From assembly GCF_900110105.1 (NCBI RefSeq), contig NZ_FOCL01000006.1:353384-417383 (forward strand): 64,000 nucleotides of DNA, in the 5' to 3' direction. The notes under the pieces were generated by a model. It had not been told where the DNA came from. It saw only the letters and a list, made by a program, of their open reading frames with translations, and made no database searches. Each line of letters starts with the position of its first letter. The first letter of the stretch is position 1. Shown one piece after another: positions 60,906 to 64,000 of the stretch. The translations under genes were made by a program, and so were the position numbers. The DNA is from Mucilaginibacter gossypiicola (GTDB lineage: Bacteria; Bacteroidota; Bacteroidia; Sphingobacteriales; Sphingobacteriaceae).

Positions 60906-62864
60906 ATGAGCGAAGAAATTCAGGATAAATCCAATTATTCAGCAGATAACATACAGGTTTTAGAGGGTTTAGAGGCGGTACGTAAGCGTCCGTCGATGTA
61001 CATTGGTGATACAGGCGTTAAAGGTTTGCACCACCTTGTATATGAAGTAGTTGATAACTCTATCGACGAAGCTCTTGCCGGTTATTGCGATGATATAAAA
61101 GTTACTATACATGTTGGCAACTCCATAACCGTATCTGATAACGGCCGTGGTATCCCTACCGGTATCAACACAAAAGAAGGTAAATCGGCGCTTGAAATTG
61201 TAATGACCGTTTTACACGCCGGTGGTAAGTTTGATAAGGATACTTATAAAGTATCGGGCGGTTTGCACGGTGTGGGTGTAAGTTGCGTTAACGCATTATC
61301 AACCCATGTACGTACGCTTGTTCACCGTGAGGGAAAAATTTTCACCCAGGAGTACGAGCGCGGTAAGCCAATGTTTGATGTGAAGGCCATAGGCGAATCA
61401 GACAAAACCGGTACTATCCAAACCTTTCAGCCCGATCCGGAAATTTTTACCACCACTACCGAATATAAATACGATACACTTGCTGCCCGTTTACGTGAGC
61501 TGTCGTTTTTGAACAAAGGTATTCGCCTGAGTTTGACCGACGAGCGCGAAACGTTAGAGGATGGTACTTTCCGCACTGAAGAGTTTTTCTCAGAAGGCGG
61601 TTTGCGCGAGTTTGTAAAGTTTTTAGACGGCACGCGTAACTCTATTATCCCGGAGCCAATTTACGTGGATGGCAATAAAGGCGGTATCCCGGTTGAGCTT
61701 GCCCTGCAATACAATGATACTTACAGCGAGAACGTATTCTCATACGTAAATAACATCAATACCATTGAAGGTGGTACGCACGTAGCGGGTTTCCGTCGTG
61801 GTTTAACCCGTACTTTGAAAGCTTATGCTGATAAAGAGGGCTTGCTGAAAAACGTAAAAGTTGAGATAAGTGGTGATGACTTTCGCGAAGGTTTAACGGC
61901 AGTTGTATCTGTAAAAGTTCAGGAGCCGCAGTTTGAGGGCCAAACCAAAACCAAGTTGGGTAACAACGAAGTAATGGGTGCGGTTGATGTAGCCGTAGGT
62001 GAGATTTTAGGTAATTTCCTTGAAGAAAACCCGAAAGAAGCACGGCTTATTGTAAATAAAGTGATCCTTGCCGCTACTGCCCGCGCAGCTGCACGTAAAG
62101 CGCGCGAAATGGTGCAGCGCAAGAGTGTAATGACTGGTTCTGGCTTGCCGGGCAAACTGTCAGACTGTGCTAACAGCGATCCAACCCTTTGCGAGTTATT
62201 CCTTGTCGAAGGTGACTCGGCGGGTGGTACCGCCAAACAGGGCCGTAACCGCGAGTACCAGGCTATTTTACCATTGCGTGGTAAGATCCTGAACGTGGAG
62301 AAAGCCATGGAGCACAAGATCTACGAAAACGAGGAGATCAAGAACATGTTTACCGGTTTGGGCGTAAGCCGCGGTACACCTGAAGATGATAAAGCCCTTA
62401 ACATGACCAAGCTCCGTTACCACAAGATCATCATCATGACGGATGCCGACGTGGACGGTTCGCACATTACTACGCTAATCCTTACTTTCTTCTTCCGTTA
62501 TATGAAGGAGTTGGTTGAGGCTGGTTATGTATACATTGCTTCGCCGCCGCTTTACCAGGTTAAAAAAGGTAAGGAGCATGAATACTGCTGGAATGATGTA
62601 CAGCGCGATGCGGCCATTCAGCGCCTTAAAGGTGCCGGTAAGGAAGACAGCGTACACGTACAGCGTTACAAAGGTTTGGGCGAGATGAACGATATCCAGC
62701 TTTGGGATACTACCATGAATCCCGAAACCCGTACACTGAAACGTGCTACCATTGAAAACGCCGCCGAGTGCGACCATACCTTCAGCATGCTGATGGGTGA
62801 TGAGGTTGCTCCACGCCGCGAGTTCATTGAGCGCAACGCTAAATACGCTAAGATAGATTCATAG
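60906..62864 (+). CDS. gyrB: DNA gyrase subunit B
   Basis: A 652-residue GyrB of the usual Bacteroidota length. The GHKL ATPase site reads AVRKRPSMYIGDTG, DNSIDEA, DNGRGIP and GGLHGVGVSCVNALS; the TOPRIM domain holds EGDSAGGTAKQGRN and DADVDGSHI. It supplies ATP-driven supercoiling with GyrA, whose gene is not in the window. No large insert like that of gammaproteobacterial GyrB is present. DnaA-like sites and a -7 element lie upstream. Confidence 0.97.
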   Translation: MSEEIQDKSNYSADNIQVLEGLEAVRKRPSMYIGDTGVKGLHHLVYEVVDNSIDEALAGYCDDIKVTIHVGNSITVSDNGRGIPTGINTKEGKSALEIVMTVLHAGGKFDKDTYKVSGGLHGVGVSCVNALSTHVRTLVHREGKIFTQEYERGKPMFDVKAIGESDKTGTIQTFQPDPEIFTTTTEYKYDTLAARLRELSFLNKGIRLSLTDERETLEDGTFRTEEFFSEGGLREFVKFLDGTRNSIIPEPIYVDGNKGGIPVELALQYNDTYSENVFSYVNNINTIEGGTHVAGFRRGLTRTLKAYADKEGLLKNVKVEISGDDFREGLTAVVSVKVQEPQFEGQTKTKLGNNEVMGAVDVAVGEILGNFLEENPKEARLIVNKVILAATARAAARKAREMVQRKSVMTGSGLPGKLSDCANSDPTLCELFLVEGDSAGGTAKQGRNREYQAILPLRGKILNVEKAMEHKIYENEEIKNMFTGLGVSRGTPEDDKALNMTKLRYHKIIIMTDADVDGSHITTLILTFFFRYMKELVEAGYVYIASPPLYQVKKGKEHEYCWNDVQRDAAIQRLKGAGKEDSVHVQRYKGLGEMNDIQLWDTTMNPETRTLKRATIENAAECDHTFSMLMGDEVAPRREFIERNAKYAKIDS

Positions 62865-62908
62865 CCCCGGCCTCCGCCAGTTGGCGGAGAGGAATGGTTT
62901 ATAATATT

Positions 62909-62943
62909 AAACGCCTGCTTCTTTGGGAGCAGGCGTTTTTTTT
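62909..62943. terminator. Terminator after gyrB
   Basis: AAACGCCTGCT (62909-62919) pairs with AGCAGGCGTTT (62928-62938), followed by more T. Just before it, CTCCGCCA/TGGCGGAG (62872-62889) forms a second, repeat-like hairpin with a 2-base loop. Confidence 0.9.
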
Positions 62944-62998
62944 ATTAGAAACTGCCACAGGTTTATAATCTGTAGCTTTTTATGATTTAAGCTTAAGC

Positions 62999-63481
62999 CT
63001 AAGTAACTATTTTAAGCTTTACTTTTTGAGGCTTGCGGGTTTTTAGTGTCAATGTTTTGCGGCCATAATCAATAACCGCCTTATATTTCATTAAGATATC
63101 GCCGCCTAAAACACCTAATACCTTCGGGTGCCCCATCTGGCCGTAGGCGACATTAATTGTAGAAAGATCAAGTACAGCCGCCTCAAATTCGGCAATATGT
63201 AACTCGCCGATATGAAGATCGGTTACCGTTGCCGTGAACGACTCCATAGTATTAGTGCCAAGACCTGTTGAGAGTTTTTCACTGGCTAATATGCTCATCG
63301 TTTCATTTGCTTCTGTTATTGTGGTTTGATCAAAAGCAGTTTTTGATGCGCCGGTATCAAGTACCATAATAAACGTTTTTCCAAACAGGCCGACTTCAAC
63401 CAATGGATGAAAGCCATCGTCGTGCAGATCGATAATATTTAACGGGACAGATATGATCATGATAGATGTTGCAAATTGCAA
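62999..63481 (-). CDS. Retropepsin-like aspartyl protease family protein
   Basis: A 160-residue protein. The single active-site motif is MVLDTGASKTAFD (about 36-48), with a hydrophobic-hydrophobic-Gly element LGVLGGDILMKYKAVIDYG later, as in the aspartyl_protease_2 family. No signal peptide, so cytoplasmic. As with retropepsins, it would need to dimerise. Substrate unknown. Convergent with gyrB. Confidence 0.82.
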   Translation of the reverse strand: MQFATSIMIISVPLNIIDLHDDGFHPLVEVGLFGKTFIMVLDTGASKTAFDQTTITEANETMSILASEKLSTGLGTNTMESFTATVTDLHIGELHIAEFEAAVLDLSTINVAYGQMGHPKVLGVLGGDILMKYKAVIDYGRKTLTLKTRKPQKVKLKIVT

Positions 63482-63623
63482 ATGTGCGGATTAAAAGTAG
63501 TTGATTTTTATTGGCTGCAATTATAAAAGATGTATCAATACTGCCCGGTATGCTTCAAATATTTTATCAGCCATAAAAATGTTGGGTTTAAGCCGGCTTT
63601 ACTTATACCTATTATAGGGTATC

Positions 63624-64000
63624 CTAAAGGTTTAATTTAAGATTAATGGATGTGCCTTTACCAGGTGCTGTCTCAATTTTCAGATCAGCACTCAATATTT
63701 TTGCACGCTCATAAATATTACGGATCCCCATGGTTTCGTATTTACGCAGATCGGGGTCAAAGCCCCGGCCGTCATCACGAATACTGATATGCAGTCGTTT
63801 TTTGTAAAGACTGATTTCCAGAAATGCGTTTTGCGCCTCCGAATGTTTGACAATATTGTTTAAGCCCTCCTTAACAAGAAGGTATATCTGCCGTCTTTTT
63901 TCGCCGCTAACGGCAACCCCGGTTTCGCTAACTGAAGCATTTACATGAAGGTCAATATCGCTGTATTCAAATATTTTAATAGCTTGTTTATGAATAAAGC
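63624..64000 (-). CDS. Sensor histidine kinase, C-terminal ATPase domain (5' end outside window)
   Basis: The minus-strand frame is open to the right edge; about 125 codons are seen. The N-box reads LVKEGLNNIVKHSEA, the G1 box DDGRGF, followed by ETMGIRNIYERAKIL and a G2-like GKGTSIN just before the stop. This is the NarX/LytS-like HATPase_c type (HisKA_3 kinases), probably a sensor of a two-component system. The start, sensor part and phospho-accepting His lie outside. Confidence 0.88.
   Translation of the reverse strand, partial: FIHKQAIKIFEYSDIDLHVNASVSETGVAVSGEKRRQIYLLVKEGLNNIVKHSEAQNAFLEISLYKKRLHISIRDDGRGFDPDLRKYETMGIRNIYERAKILSADLKIETAPGKGTSINLKLNL

Overview
The window is chromosomal DNA from a Bacteroidota bacterium, most likely a member of the Sphingobacteriaceae such as Mucilaginibacter or Pedobacter. 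The evidence is the TAnnTTTG-type promoter elements, the general lack of Shine-Dalgarno sequences, SCKK-type lipoproteins, RpoB and RpoC lengths typical of the phylum, and many A+T-rich palindromic intergenic repeats. The genus is inferred from style and was not tested against a database.

Layout. (1) 1-14.6 kb is the informational core: the end of a Xer-type recombinase, hpf, then tRNA-Thr(TGT)-Tyr(GTA)-Gly(TCC)-Thr(GGT)-tuf-tRNA-Trp-secE-nusG-rplKAJL-rpoB-rpoC, closed by a strong terminator. The tRNA-tuf order equals thrU-tyrU-glyT-thrT-tufB of Escherichia coli. (2) 14.7-33.9 kb starts with a DUF3467 gene and continues as a long plus-strand exopolysaccharide (EPS) operon: Wza-like export lipoprotein, Wzc-like tyrosine kinase with a GY-repeat tail, a GT2 transferase, a three-gene CMP-sugar-acid-like cassette (cytidylyltransferase, 2-hydroxyacid dehydrogenase, SDR), three acyltransferase-3 proteins, three GT4 transferases, a Wzy-like polymerase, an unassigned 581-residue protein and a secreted beta-helix protein. 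(3) 34.1-45.3 kb holds a reversed Wzx-like flippase, a sialidase-fold lipoprotein, and nucleotide-sugar genes: gmd-fcl (GDP-fucose), ugd and UDP-xylose synthase, an SMP-30 lactonase, rfbC and rfbD. (4) 45.4-50.9 kb has a tandem lipoprotein pair, cysN/cysD (sulfate activation) and rfbA. (5) 50.9-64 kb is mostly housekeeping: miaA, a pRiA4b ORF-3-like protein, CCA-adding enzyme, a Sua5/YrdC protein, a GT4 transferase, dapD, a small membrane protein, an ADP-ribosylglycohydrolase, an S4 protein, guanine deaminase, a Skp/OmpH-like lipoprotein, gyrB, a retropepsin-like protein and the end of a histidine kinase.

How the genes fit together. The EPS block looks like a Wzx/Wzy-dependent pathway. Sugars are activated as GDP-fucose, UDP-glucuronate/UDP-xylose, dTDP-rhamnose and probably a CMP-linked acid. 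GT2/GT4 enzymes build the repeat, acyltransferases decorate it, Wzx flips it, Wzy polymerises it and Wza/Wzc export it. The priming phosphoglycosyltransferase, a Wzb-type phosphatase, rfbB and any sugar-acid synthase (NeuB type) are not in the window.

The least explained signal is a set of intergenic elements that share an architecture but not a sequence. Each is an imperfect palindrome whose arms are made of near-repeated 7-12-base words. They lie between tRNA genes, between nusG and rplK, rplL and rpoB, rpoB and rpoC, before dapD, and on both sides of the Skp-like gene. The CMP-sugar cassette, together with the unassigned 581-residue protein, is the most interesting protein-level candidate.
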